A stretch of 64,000 nucleotides of DNA from Pseudomonas sihuiensis (GTDB lineage: Bacteria; Pseudomonadota; Gammaproteobacteria; Pseudomonadales; Pseudomonadaceae). A model generated the notes under the pieces. The model was not told the origin of the DNA, ran no database searches, and worked only from the letters and a program-made list of their open reading frames with translations. The stretch covers positions 4,712,001-4,776,000 of the forward strand of contig NZ_LT629797.1 of the NCBI RefSeq assembly GCF_900106015.1, written 5' to 3'. The position numbers and the translations under genes are program-made. Shown piece by piece: positions 48,428 through 57,136 of the stretch; position 1 is the stretch's first letter; each line of letters starts with the position of its first letter.

Positions 48428-49552
48428 ATGCAACTGGCCTTCGTTCTCTACAAATATTTCCCCTTCGGCGGGCTGCAGCGCGACTTCATGCGCATCGCCC
48501 TCGAATGCCAGGCACGTGGCCATGCCATTCGTGTTTACACGCCGATTTGGGAGGGGGAGAACCCCGGTGGCTTCGATGTGCGCGTGGCGCCGGTGCGGGC
48601 GCTGTTCAATCATCGTCGCAACGAGAAATTCAGCGCCTGGTTGCAGGCCGATTTGAAGCGCGACCCGGTCGACCGGGTGATCGGCTTCAACAAGATGCCG
48701 GGCCTTGACGTCTACTACGCCGCCGACGGCTGCTTCGAGGACAAGGCGCAGACCCTGCGCAACCCGATCTACCGCCGCTGGGGCCGCTACAAGCACTTCG
48801 CCGATTACGAGCGCGCGGTATTCGCGCCGGAGTCGAAGACCGAGATTCTGATGATCTCCGAGGTGCAGCAGCCGCTGTTCGTCAAACACTACAAGACCCC
48901 GCTACAGCGTTTCCACCTGCTGCCGCCCGGCATTGCCTTTGACCGCCGCGCGCCTGCCAATGCCGCCGAGATTCGCGCCGAATTCCGCCATGAGTTCAAG
49001 CTGAGTGACGACGACCTGCTGCTGGTACAGATTGGCTCCGGCTTCAAGACCAAGGGGCTGGATCGCAGTCTCAAGGCGCTGGCCTCGCTGCCGCGCGAGC
49101 TGCGCAAGCGCACCCGTCTGATCGCCATCGGCCAGGACGATCCCAAGCCCTTCCTGCTGCAGATCAAGGCGCTGGGTCTGTCCGATCAGGTGCAGATACT
49201 CAAGGGCCGCAGCGACATTCCGCGCTTCCTGCTCGGTGCCGATCTGCTGATCCATCCGGCTTATAACGAGAACACCGGCACCGTGCTGTTGGAGGCTCTG
49301 GTATCCGGCTTGCCGGTGCTGGTCACCGATGTCTGCGGCTACGCCCACTACATCGCCGATGCCGATTGCGGCCGCGTGCTGCCCAGCCCCTTCGAGCAGA
49401 ACCATCTCAACCGCACGTTGGCCGATATGCTGGCCGACCCTGAGCGCCGCGCTTTCTGGCGCCGCAACGGCCTGCTCTATGCCGATAGCGCCGACCTGTA
49501 TTCGATGCCGAAGAAGGCCGCCGACGTGATCCTCGCGGAGAGACGCGCGTGA
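48428..49552 (+). CDS. waaG: LPS core glucosyltransferase I (GT4)
   Basis: The 374-residue GT-B protein begins MQLAFVLYKYFPFGGLQRDFMRIALECQARGH and has LLIHPAYNENTGTVLLEALVSGLPVLVTDVCGYAHYI, containing the E-x7-E catalytic pattern of GT4. It adds the first outer-core hexose to HepII (a galactosamine in P. aeruginosa, from memory). It overlaps waaP by four bases. Confidence 0.95.
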   Translation: MQLAFVLYKYFPFGGLQRDFMRIALECQARGHAIRVYTPIWEGENPGGFDVRVAPVRALFNHRRNEKFSAWLQADLKRDPVDRVIGFNKMPGLDVYYAADGCFEDKAQTLRNPIYRRWGRYKHFADYERAVFAPESKTEILMISEVQQPLFVKHYKTPLQRFHLLPPGIAFDRRAPANAAEIRAEFRHEFKLSDDDLLLVQIGSGFKTKGLDRSLKALASLPRELRKRTRLIAIGQDDPKPFLLQIKALGLSDQVQILKGRSDIPRFLLGADLLIHPAYNENTGTVLLEALVSGLPVLVTDVCGYAHYIADADCGRVLPSPFEQNHLNRTLADMLADPERRAFWRRNGLLYADSADLYSMPKKAADVILAERRA

Positions 49553-50382
49553 AACTGATGCTTGCCGAACCCTTCAAGAGCCTGTGGGCGGGCCGCGATG
49601 CCTTCGAGGCTGTCGAGGCGCTGCAGGGCCAGGTCTATCGCGAGTTGGAAGGGCGTCGCACCCTGCGCACCGAGGTCGACGGGCGCGGTTACTTCGTCAA
49701 GATCCACCGTGGCATCGGCTGGGGAGAAATCGCCAAGAACCTGCTCACTGCCAAGGCCCCTGTGCTCGGCGCTGCGCAAGAGTGGAGGGCGATTCAGCGT
49801 CTGACCGAGGTCGGTGTGCCGACCATGACCGCCGTGGCCTACGGTGAGCACGGCGCCAATCCCGCACGCCAGCACTCGTTCATTATCACCGAAGAGCTGG
49901 CGCCGACCGTCGACCTGGAGCAGCTCAGCCTCAACTGGGCGCAGCAACCGCCAAAGGCCGCGCTCAAGTGGGCGCTGATCCGCGAAGTGGCGCAGATGAC
50001 CGGCAACATGCACCGCGCTGGGGTCAACCACCGCGACTGCTATATCTGCCATTTCCTGCTGCACACCGATCGGCCGATTCAGGCCAGTGATCTGCACTTG
50101 TCGGTCATCGACCTGCACCGCGCCCAGGTGCGAGACACAGTGCCCCGCCGCTGGCGTGACAAGGACCTGGCCGCTCTGTATTTCTCGGTGCTGGATATCG
50201 GCCTGACTCGCCGCGACAAGTTGCGCTTTCTCAAAAGTTATTTCGCGGCGGCAGGGAACGAGCGACCGTTGCGGCAGATCCTGCGGGAGGAGTTGGCGCT
50301 GCTGCTCTGGCTGCAACGCAAAGCCGATCGCCTGCTGGTTCGTTACGCCCGCAAGTACGCGCCGGGAGCAAACCATGAGTGA
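49549..50382 (+). CDS. waaP: LPS core heptose(I) kinase WaaP
   Basis: The 277-residue kinase-like protein begins MKLMLAEPFKSLWAGRDAFEAVEALQGQVYRELEGRRTLRTEVDGRGYFVKIHRG, closely matching WaaP of P. aeruginosa as remembered; the lysine of GYFVKIHRG is the ATP lysine, and the catalytic aspartate lies in VNHRDCYICHFLL with the metal site in SVIDLHRAQ. It phosphorylates HepI, an essential step for outer membrane stability in P. aeruginosa. The start is GTG at 49549, overlapping the waaG stop. Confidence 0.95.
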   Translation: MKLMLAEPFKSLWAGRDAFEAVEALQGQVYRELEGRRTLRTEVDGRGYFVKIHRGIGWGEIAKNLLTAKAPVLGAAQEWRAIQRLTEVGVPTMTAVAYGEHGANPARQHSFIITEELAPTVDLEQLSLNWAQQPPKAALKWALIREVAQMTGNMHRAGVNHRDCYICHFLLHTDRPIQASDLHLSVIDLHRAQVRDTVPRRWRDKDLAALYFSVLDIGLTRRDKLRFLKSYFAAAGNERPLRQILREELALLLWLQRKADRLLVRYARKYAPGANHE

Positions 50383-51112
50383 ATGGCGCGTCACCTCCCT
50401 GGCCACGCCGCAGGCGGCAAAAGCCTTCGCCAGTCTGGACGCGGTGTTTTCCCTGCAGGGCGAGGCGATCACCCATGATCCACTGTCGGACGTGATCCGC
50501 GTCGAATTCGATGGGCTGCGCTATTACGTCAAGCGCTATCACGGCGCTGGCAAGGGAGTGCGCCGTTTCATCGGCCGGCCACGGGTCAAGGCCGAATGGC
50601 AGAATCTCAAGCACTTCGCCGCCTGGGGTATTCCCACTGCGCCCATCGCCGCCTACGGTCTGGAGCGCAAGGCCGGCGCTTTCGCCCGAGGCGCGCTGAT
50701 CACCCAAGAGGTCGTCGATACGTTGGACATGTCACGCCTGGCGGCCACGGACGATGCACGCCTGCATGACCGGGCCTGGGTCGACGATGTCAGCCGCCAG
50801 TTGGCCAGGGCCACGCGCACGCTGCATGACCATCACTTCGTCCACAATGACCTCAAGTGGCGCAACCTCCTGGTGGACGAGCAGCGTCGGCTGTTTCTCA
50901 TCGACTGCCCCGCCGGGACCTTCTGGTGGGGGCCGTTCCTGCGCTACCGGATCGTCAAGGATCTCGCTTGCCTGGACAAGGTCGCCAAGTACCACCTGTC
51001 GCGCACCCAGCGCCTGCGTTTCTATCTGCAGTATCGGTGTCGCGATCGTCTCAATGACAGTGACAAACGACGGATCGTGCAGATATTGCGCTACTTCGAG
51101 GGAAGAGAATGA
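50375..51112 (+). CDS. wapP: LPS core kinase-like protein WapP (InaA family)
   Basis: The 245-residue protein has YYVKRYHGAGKG (ATP lysine), then TLHDHHFVHNDLKWRNLLVDEQRRLFLIDCPAG, with catalytic aspartate in HNDLKWRN and metal site in LIDCP, so it appears to be an active kinase. It corresponds in place to PA5008 (wapP), presumed to phosphorylate heptose in the inner core. Start ATG overlaps waaP by eight bases and its end overlaps the next kinase gene (ATGA). Confidence 0.88.
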   Translation: MSEWRVTSLATPQAAKAFASLDAVFSLQGEAITHDPLSDVIRVEFDGLRYYVKRYHGAGKGVRRFIGRPRVKAEWQNLKHFAAWGIPTAPIAAYGLERKAGAFARGALITQEVVDTLDMSRLAATDDARLHDRAWVDDVSRQLARATRTLHDHHFVHNDLKWRNLLVDEQRRLFLIDCPAGTFWWGPFLRYRIVKDLACLDKVAKYHLSRTQRLRFYLQYRCRDRLNDSDKRRIVQILRYFEGRE

Positions 51113-51858
51113 AGGACTTCATCGAAGGCGAGGATAGAACGCTGCTCGAGCGTCACGGCCTGGACAGCTTCGAGGCGCTGTGGGCACTGCAACTGTTTGC
51201 CGTGGACGAGCCCAACACCGCTTCTCGCGGTGGTTGGAGTACGGTGTACCGGCTCGACCTCGATGGCACCGGCTACTACCTCAAGCGCCAGAGCAATTAC
51301 CTGACCCGTAGCTTGCATCGTCCGCTGGGTGAACCGACCCTGGCGCGGGAGTTTCGCAATACCTGCCGCTATCAGCGCCTGGGCATTCCGGCGATGCGTT
51401 CGGCGTTCTATGCCGAACGACGCATTTGCGGCGAGCGCCGCGCCGTCCTGCTGACCCGAGCCCTGGATGGTTGGCGGGATCTGGACAGCTACCTGCTGAA
51501 CTGGTCGAAACTGGCCGCCGTGCAACGCCATGCCATCGCCAGCGCCTGTGGGGTGCTGGCCCGGTGCGTACATGGTCAGGGCCAGGTGCATGGTTGTTTC
51601 TATCCCAAACATATTTTCCTTCAACCCAGCGGCGATGCTTTCGTCGCGCAGCTGATCGACCTGGAAAAGACCCGGCCGCTGTTGTTCGGCGAGCGTGATC
51701 GGGTCAAGGATCTGGAACCCCTGCTGCGTCGCGCCAGTACCTGGGGCGATGACGATGTGGCCTGTTTCCTGACTGCCTATCTCGGTGACGCTCGCCAGTT
51801 GGGGTACTGGTTGCAACGTCTCACGGCACGGTTCAAGGACAAGGCGGGGCGCTCATGA
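51109..51858 (+). CDS. wapQ: InaA-family LPS kinase-like protein lacking the usual catalytic aspartate (WapQ-like)
   Basis: The 249-residue protein has YYLKRQSNYLTRSLHRPLGEPTLAREF (ATP lysine and Glu) and a catalytic-loop region reading QVHGCFYPKHIFLQPSGDAFVAQLIDLEKTRPLLFGERDR. Where WaaP has NHRDCYICH, this has VHGCFYPKH, so the catalytic aspartate is a cysteine; the metal-binding aspartate in IDLEK is kept. As I recall the HGCFYPKH form is shared by the InaA family, so this is a family feature rather than a fresh mutation. Its place matches PA5007 (wapQ). Translation is coupled on both sides by four-base overlaps. Confidence 0.85.
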   Translation: MKDFIEGEDRTLLERHGLDSFEALWALQLFAVDEPNTASRGGWSTVYRLDLDGTGYYLKRQSNYLTRSLHRPLGEPTLAREFRNTCRYQRLGIPAMRSAFYAERRICGERRAVLLTRALDGWRDLDSYLLNWSKLAAVQRHAIASACGVLARCVHGQGQVHGCFYPKHIFLQPSGDAFVAQLIDLEKTRPLLFGERDRVKDLEPLLRRASTWGDDDVACFLTAYLGDARQLGYWLQRLTARFKDKAGRS

Positions 51859-53300
51859 GACTTGCTTCCCTGGTCGATGCCGGACGTACCCCTGCGCTAC
51901 CGCTGCTGATCGAGCTGAAGGGGGCGGGATCTATCCAGTTGCTCAGCCTTTTGCGGGTGCTGCCAGGTCAGCGCTATGTTGGTCGGGCGCAGTGGCAGGG
52001 GCGTGAGGTGCTGGCCAAGCTGCTGGTCGGCGATAAGGCCGAACGGCATTTCGCCCGCGAGCTGCGCGGCGTTCAGCTACTGGCTGAGCAGGGGCTGAAG
52101 ACGCCCGAATTGCTTGTCCACGGTTCGATGCCTGGAGAGGGCGGTTGGTTGCTCTTCGAGTTCCTCGCCGATGCTTGCAGCCTGGGAGATGCCTGGCAGT
52201 CGGTGGCCCATCTGGCGTGGCTGGACGACGCTCGGCAGCAGATATTGGGTGAGGCGCTGGCAGCTGTTGCCGGGCTACACCGGCAAGGTCTGTGGCAAGA
52301 GGATCTGCACCTGGACAACCTGCTGCGTCACCAGGGCGGTCTGTATCTGATCGACGGTGGCGGCGTGCGTGCCGAGACTCCGGGTCAACCCCTGTCGCGA
52401 GACAGGGTGCTGGCCAATCTGGGGGTGTTCTTCGCTCAATTCCCGAGTGCTCTCGATCCATTCATCGAGGAGCTGCTGGTGCATTACCTGCTGGTCAATG
52501 GCGAGCACGCGCTGCCGCTCGAGGCTCTACTCAAGGCGGTAGCCAAGGCCCGTGGTTCGCGTCTGCATCAGTTCATGGGCAAGCTCGGGCGCGATTGTTC
52601 GGCGTTTTGCGTATGGCGCGGCGCGTCACGCTTGCAGGTGGTCCGGCGCGAGGAAGAGGCCTTGCTGGCGCTGTTGCTGGCTGACCCTGACGCCGCTATC
52701 GCGGCTGGGCAGTCCCTCAAGCTGGGTGGTTCGTCCACCGTCGCGCGAGTCGATCAGGGTGCCAGGCAACTGGTCATCAAGCGCTACAACATCAAGGGCA
52801 TGCTGCATTGGCTCAAACGCTTCTGGCGACCGAGCCGCGCCTGGCATAGCTGGTGCGAGGGCAACCGCCTGAGTTTTCTCGGCATCGCTACGCCCAAACC
52901 GCTCGCTGTGCTCGAGTGTCGTACCCTGTGGCTAAGGCGCCGGTCCTATCTTGTTACCGAACACGCATCGGGTGTGGATATAATTACTCGTTTCGCGTCC
53001 TGTGCGCCTGGCGAGTTACCAGCCGAAGCGGAACTGCGGGCGCTGGATGACCTGTTTGCAGCGCTGCTGCGCGAGCGCATCAGTCATGGAGATCTCAAAG
53101 GCACCAATATCCTGTGGCAGGATGGGCGCTGGATGTTGATCGACCTGGACGCCATGCAGCAGCACCGTCGCGCCGGTAGTTTCGCGCCCGCCTATGCGAA
53201 GGATCGGGCGCGTTTCCTGCGTAACTGGCCGCAGGACAGTACGCTATACCAGGTTCTGGACGAGCGCCTTCCATCGGTGGTGGCAAAACCGAACAGTTAA
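51855..53300 (+). CDS. Double kinase-domain LPS core protein
   Basis: The 481-residue protein contains two kinase-like lobes: the first (about 30-200) with QEDLHLDNLLRHQGGLYLIDGGG, the second (about 280-470) with VIKRYNIKGMLHWLKRFWRPSRAWHSW and HGDLKGTNILWQDGRWMLIDLDAM. The second has complete catalytic (HGDLKxxN) and metal (IDLD) motifs; the first keeps DLHxDN and ID. It corresponds in place to PA5006. Probable role is another core phosphorylation; the acceptor is unknown. It is the last gene of the tightly overlapping kinase block. Confidence 0.82.
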   Translation: MRLASLVDAGRTPALPLLIELKGAGSIQLLSLLRVLPGQRYVGRAQWQGREVLAKLLVGDKAERHFARELRGVQLLAEQGLKTPELLVHGSMPGEGGWLLFEFLADACSLGDAWQSVAHLAWLDDARQQILGEALAAVAGLHRQGLWQEDLHLDNLLRHQGGLYLIDGGGVRAETPGQPLSRDRVLANLGVFFAQFPSALDPFIEELLVHYLLVNGEHALPLEALLKAVAKARGSRLHQFMGKLGRDCSAFCVWRGASRLQVVRREEEALLALLLADPDAAIAAGQSLKLGGSSTVARVDQGARQLVIKRYNIKGMLHWLKRFWRPSRAWHSWCEGNRLSFLGIATPKPLAVLECRTLWLRRRSYLVTEHASGVDIITRFASCAPGELPAEAELRALDDLFAALLRERISHGDLKGTNILWQDGRWMLIDLDAMQQHRRAGSFAPAYAKDRARFLRNWPQDSTLYQVLDERLPSVVAKPNS

Positions 53301-53346
53301 GGCAGTAAATATGCCCGACCGGGGCGACTGAATAACGAACGCTGTT

Positions 53347-53385
53347 GCTTGAAGCTTGCCGCTTGAAGCCTGCAGCCGCTTTTTT
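53347..53385 (+). repeat. Repeated GCTTGAAGC motif followed by a T-run
   Basis: GCTTGAAGC occurs at 53347-53355 and 53361-53369 (each a near-palindrome) in the 99-base gap between the double-kinase and carbamoyltransferase genes, followed by CAGCCGC and six T at 53380-53385. It might work as a weak terminator or processing site. The carbamoyltransferase ribosome-binding site (AAGAGG) comes just after. Confidence 0.35.
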
Positions 53386-53399
53386 AAGAGGCTTTATCC

Positions 53400-55130
53400 T
53401 TGGCATTGACGATCCTCGGCCTTTCCGGCGCCCTGAGCCATGATCCATCCGCCGCGCTATACATCGACGGCAAGCTTATCGCTGCCGCCGAAGAAGAGCG
53501 CTTCGTGCGTGATAAGCATGCGAAGAACCGCATGCCTTACGAGTCCGCCAAGTTCTGCCTGGAGCAGGCCGGCATCAAGCCGTCCGACGTCGATGTGGTC
53601 GCTATTCCTTTTGCGCCCATCAGTCTGTTCGGCAAGGCGCGTTGGCATTACGCCAAGCGCTACTGGTATGCGCCGGATCGTGCGCTAGACGCGATTCTCA
53701 TGGGTAACCGCCGCTACAAGCGTTATCGCAAGAAGATCGTCTGGTGCCTGGAACAACTGGGTTTCGATGCCAAGAAGGTCAAGATCGAACCGGTCGAACA
53801 CCACCTGGCCCACGCCGCCAGCGCTTATCACTGCTCGGGTTTCAAGGAGAAGACCGCGATCCTCGGCATCGACGGCAAAGGTGAGTACGCCACCACCTTC
53901 TTCGGCTACGGCGAGAATGGCCGCATCCACAAGATCAAGGAGTTCTTCGATCCAGATTCACTGGGTGGCCTGTACGGTGCTATCACCGAATTCCTCGGTT
54001 TCGAGATGCTCGACGGCGAGTTCAAGGTCATGGGCATGGCGCCCTATGGTGACGCCAGCAAATACGACTTTTCGCGCCTGGCCAAGTTCGAGAATGGTGA
54101 GTTGGTGATCAACACCGACTACGCCAACGTCATCGGACTGCGTCGCTACAAGGAAAAGGGCAAGGGGTTCTACTTTTCGCCCAAGCTGATCGAGTGGCTG
54201 GGCCCGAAGCGCGAAGGCGATATCGCCGACGACCCCTACATCCACTACGCCGCCAGCATGCAGGCGCTGTTTGAGAAGCTGGCGCTGGAAATGATGGATT
54301 ACTACCTGGGCGACATTATCCGTGAGACCGGCAAGATCGCCTTCGCTGGTGGCTGTGCGCTGAACGTCAAGCTCAACCAGAAGATCATCGCCCGTCCCGA
54401 GGTGAAGGAACTGTTCGTGCAACCGGCTTCTGGCGACGCTGGTACTTCGGTCGGCGCTGCTGCCTATGTCTCGCACCAGCGTGGCGTGCCGGTGGAGAAG
54501 ATGGAGCACGTCTATCTCGGCCCGGCGTACAGCAACGAAGACATCATTGCCGCCTGCGCTCGCCACCCGAACGCACCGAAGTGGCAGAAGATCGACGACA
54601 TGCCGCAGCGCATCGCCAAGATCATGGTCGATGGCAACCCGGTGGCCTGGTTTCAGGGGCGTATGGAGTTCGGCCCGCGCGCACTCGGTGGTCGTTCCAT
54701 CATTGGCTGCCCGAGCATTCCTGGCGTGGCCGACCGCATCAACGAACAGATCAAGTTCCGCGAGCGCTGGAGACCTTTCTGCCCGTCCATGCTCGATACC
54801 GTCGGCCCGCAGATGCTCAAGGTCGATCACCCGTCGCCATTCATGACCTTCACCTTCGAAGTGAACGAGGAGTGGAAGACCCGCGTGAGCGAAGTGGTGC
54901 ACGAAGACGGCACCTCGCGCGCCCAGGTCCTCAAACGCGAGTACAACCCGCGCTACTACGACATGATGCTGGAACTGGAAAAACTGACAGGTAACGGCGT
55001 CTCGCTGAATACCTCGCTGAATCGCCGCGGCGAGCCGATGATCTGTTCACCGAAAGATGCGTTGGACATGTTCTACGGCTCTGACCTGCAGTACCTGATC
55101 ATGGAAGACATTCTTGTCGTAAAAGAGTAG
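53400..55130 (+). CDS. LPS core carbamoyltransferase (NodU/CmcH family)
   Basis: The 576-residue protein begins MALTILGLSGALSHDPSAALYIDGKLIAAAEEERFVRDKH, the N-terminus of NodU/CmcH O-carbamoyltransferases, with the metal-binding HHLAHAASAYH and the ATP-binding ILGIDGKGEYATTFFG. The YrdC-like C-terminal half carries WFQGRMEFGPRALGGRSIIG. It corresponds to PA5005, thought to add the 7-O-carbamoyl group to HepII of the core (wapO in the literature, from memory). Start is TTG at 53400, seven bases after an AAGAGG site. Confidence 0.9.
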   Translation: MALTILGLSGALSHDPSAALYIDGKLIAAAEEERFVRDKHAKNRMPYESAKFCLEQAGIKPSDVDVVAIPFAPISLFGKARWHYAKRYWYAPDRALDAILMGNRRYKRYRKKIVWCLEQLGFDAKKVKIEPVEHHLAHAASAYHCSGFKEKTAILGIDGKGEYATTFFGYGENGRIHKIKEFFDPDSLGGLYGAITEFLGFEMLDGEFKVMGMAPYGDASKYDFSRLAKFENGELVINTDYANVIGLRRYKEKGKGFYFSPKLIEWLGPKREGDIADDPYIHYAASMQALFEKLALEMMDYYLGDIIRETGKIAFAGGCALNVKLNQKIIARPEVKELFVQPASGDAGTSVGAAAYVSHQRGVPVEKMEHVYLGPAYSNEDIIAACARHPNAPKWQKIDDMPQRIAKIMVDGNPVAWFQGRMEFGPRALGGRSIIGCPSIPGVADRINEQIKFRERWRPFCPSMLDTVGPQMLKVDHPSPFMTFTFEVNEEWKTRVSEVVHEDGTSRAQVLKREYNPRYYDMMLELEKLTGNGVSLNTSLNRRGEPMICSPKDALDMFYGSDLQYLIMEDILVVKE

Positions 55131-55136
55131 TAGTCG

Positions 55137-56201
55137 ATGACTGTCGAGACGCATAAAGGGATTTTGCAGGAACGCGAAGGAACGCGGATCAGTCGCTCCG
55201 ACTGTCATATCGCATTAGTGCCTTCTCTGGGGTTGGGCGATAGCCTGATTTACCTGGTCGTGGCCAATAACCTGGCGCGGGCCGGCTACCGCGTGACGAT
55301 GCTCAGCAACCACCTGGCGCATTTGGCCGACTGGTTGCCGAACTTCGCCGTGCTGCCGTTTCCCAAGCCCGAAGAAACGCAGAGCCTCGCCGGGGACTAC
55401 GACCTCGTCCTGTCCGACTGCGGCGGTATTGTGGTCGGCATTGACCAGGATCCGCTGCAATTGGCGAAGCAGTACGTCTTCGTGGGCACGCTTCGCGTCG
55501 ACTCCGCCTACATTCAGGATCATAGCGCTCGCGTCGAGCAACGCTGTGGGCCTGAAAAGGCCGCACTGATGAGCGCGCTGTCCCGCTGCGCAGGACCGAT
55601 GCGCGTGGTCGATGACCCTTGTGTCACCATGGTTGAACAGGCGGTAGCGTTCTGTCGGAGCAAGTTGGCCATCGAGCAGGCGTCTTGCGACCCGGGTTTC
55701 AGCATTCCTGTGGACTTTGTCGCGCGTCGTTATCCGCAGCGGGTCATGCTGCACCCGACCTCCTATAACCGGAAGAAGAATTGGCCGGTCCAGAAGTATC
55801 TGCGCCTTGCCCATCGCCTCAAACAGCAGGGTTACGACCCACAGTTCGTCCTTTCTCCGAAGGAGCGGGCTGAATGGAGCCAACACCTGGGCGAGGCCTT
55901 TCTGATTCCTCAGTTCGCCAATGTGCGTGAGCTGGCGGCTTACCTCTATGAGTCGGGCTATATAATTGGTAATGATTCGGGCGTCGGGCACCTGGCGGCC
56001 GCCCTCGGTGTGCCGGTGTTGACGGTGTACCGCAAGCGTCGTGACGGTTTCTGCTGGCGGCCGGGCTGGGGACAGAACTCAGTGGTGCGCCCCCGTATTT
56101 CTCTGGGGGCAGTGAAAAATGCCTGGATGTATTTCCTCAGTGTAGGACGGGTAGAAAGAGCGTTCGAACGGCTGGTTGCCAAGAGTGAGGTACGTGTTTG
56201 A
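55137..56201 (+). CDS. Glycosyltransferase family 9 (heptosyltransferase-like)
   Basis: The 354-residue protein has a GT9 start (IALVPSLGLGDSLIYLVVANNLARAGYRVTML) and a clear C-terminal donor site (YIIGNDSGVGHLAAALGVPVLTVYRKR), with MLHPTSYNRKKNWPVQKYLRLAH in between. It is like WaaC/WaaF in fold but is a third, distant paralogue with a 24-residue N-terminal extension and an unusual middle segment. Donor and acceptor are unknown. Its place between the carbamoyltransferase and GT2/GT4 genes suggests an outer-core sugar transfer that differs from P. aeruginosa, where I recall wapH, mig-14 and dnpA at this position. Confidence 0.85.
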   Translation: MTVETHKGILQEREGTRISRSDCHIALVPSLGLGDSLIYLVVANNLARAGYRVTMLSNHLAHLADWLPNFAVLPFPKPEETQSLAGDYDLVLSDCGGIVVGIDQDPLQLAKQYVFVGTLRVDSAYIQDHSARVEQRCGPEKAALMSALSRCAGPMRVVDDPCVTMVEQAVAFCRSKLAIEQASCDPGFSIPVDFVARRYPQRVMLHPTSYNRKKNWPVQKYLRLAHRLKQQGYDPQFVLSPKERAEWSQHLGEAFLIPQFANVRELAAYLYESGYIIGNDSGVGHLAAALGVPVLTVYRKRRDGFCWRPGWGQNSVVRPRISLGAVKNAWMYFLSVGRVERAFERLVAKSEVRV

Positions 56202-57136
56202 TGGGCATCCCTGGCAACAGCTCGGGCATCACGCTTTCAGTGGTAATTCCAGCCTACAACTATGCGGCCGTGTTGCCACGCGCAGTTGAGTCCGTGCTGG
56301 CCCAGACCGAATCCGCTGATTCGGTCGAGCTGCTTGTCGTCGATGACGGCTCGACCGATGACACCGCTGCAGTGCTGGAGCAGCTGCAGACGCGTTATCC
56401 GGGGCGCTTCCGTGCGCTGCGAAAAAACAACGGGGGCGCGTCCTCCGCTCGAAATCTGGGAATTCGGGAAGCCGCAGGACATTATCTGCTGTTCCTGGAT
56501 GCCGACGACGAGTTGGCACCCGGTGCGCTGCAGGCTTTGACCGAACATCTGGCCGCCCACCCGCATACGCGCCTGGTAATCGGTGGGCACATTGGTGTTT
56601 CGCCCGACGGCAAGCGTCGGGAGCACCTGCCCGAATCGCTTCCGGAGGACCCGGTGCAGCGTCTGCGTGCCTATCTGCTGGACAAGCGCCTGGCGCTGTC
56701 CAATGGCGCTTGCGTCATGCACCGCGAGGTCTTCAAGCGGGGCGACTACCCCGAGCAGTTTCGCAGTGCGGAGGACATCCCCGTGTTCGCCCAGGCCGTG
56801 GCCAACTACCCCTGCTCGTTGATAGCGCAGCCATTGGCATTGGTTCACAAGCACGACGACAGCCTGCGGCACCAGTTCAGCCACGCTAAGGCCGGTGGAT
56901 TGGCGCTGGTCGATGAGGTGTTTTCTCCCCGTCGGCTGGATCAGCGTTTTCAAGGGCTGAAGCCCGAGTTTTACGTGCAGCGCAGCTTGTCGCTGTTTCG
57001 CAGCGCCTACCTGGCGAGCGATGTGGATGCTGCCAAACACTATTTCAGTGCTGCCTTTCGCTGCGATTGGCGGGTGGTGCTCAAGGGATCGTATATGCGC
57101 AAGGCTGTTCGCCTGTGGCTCGGGATGGGCGTATGA
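56201..57136 (+). CDS. Glycosyltransferase family 2 (outer core)
   Basis: The 311-residue GT-A protein begins SGITLSVVIPAYNYAAVLPRAVESVLAQTE with LLVVDDGSTDDTAAVLEQLQ, KNNGGASSARNLGIREAAGHYLLFLDADDEL (DxD in LDADD) and later SNGACVMHREVF and EQFRSAEDIPVFAQ. It is a bacterial family 2 transferase, presumably adding an outer-core sugar. The ATG at 56201 overlaps the stop of the GT9 gene by one base (TGATG); a TTG one codon earlier is possible. The next gene overlaps it by four bases. Confidence 0.9.
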   Translation: MGIPGNSSGITLSVVIPAYNYAAVLPRAVESVLAQTESADSVELLVVDDGSTDDTAAVLEQLQTRYPGRFRALRKNNGGASSARNLGIREAAGHYLLFLDADDELAPGALQALTEHLAAHPHTRLVIGGHIGVSPDGKRREHLPESLPEDPVQRLRAYLLDKRLALSNGACVMHREVFKRGDYPEQFRSAEDIPVFAQAVANYPCSLIAQPLALVHKHDDSLRHQFSHAKAGGLALVDEVFSPRRLDQRFQGLKPEFYVQRSLSLFRSAYLASDVDAAKHYFSAAFRCDWRVVLKGSYMRKAVRLWLGMGV

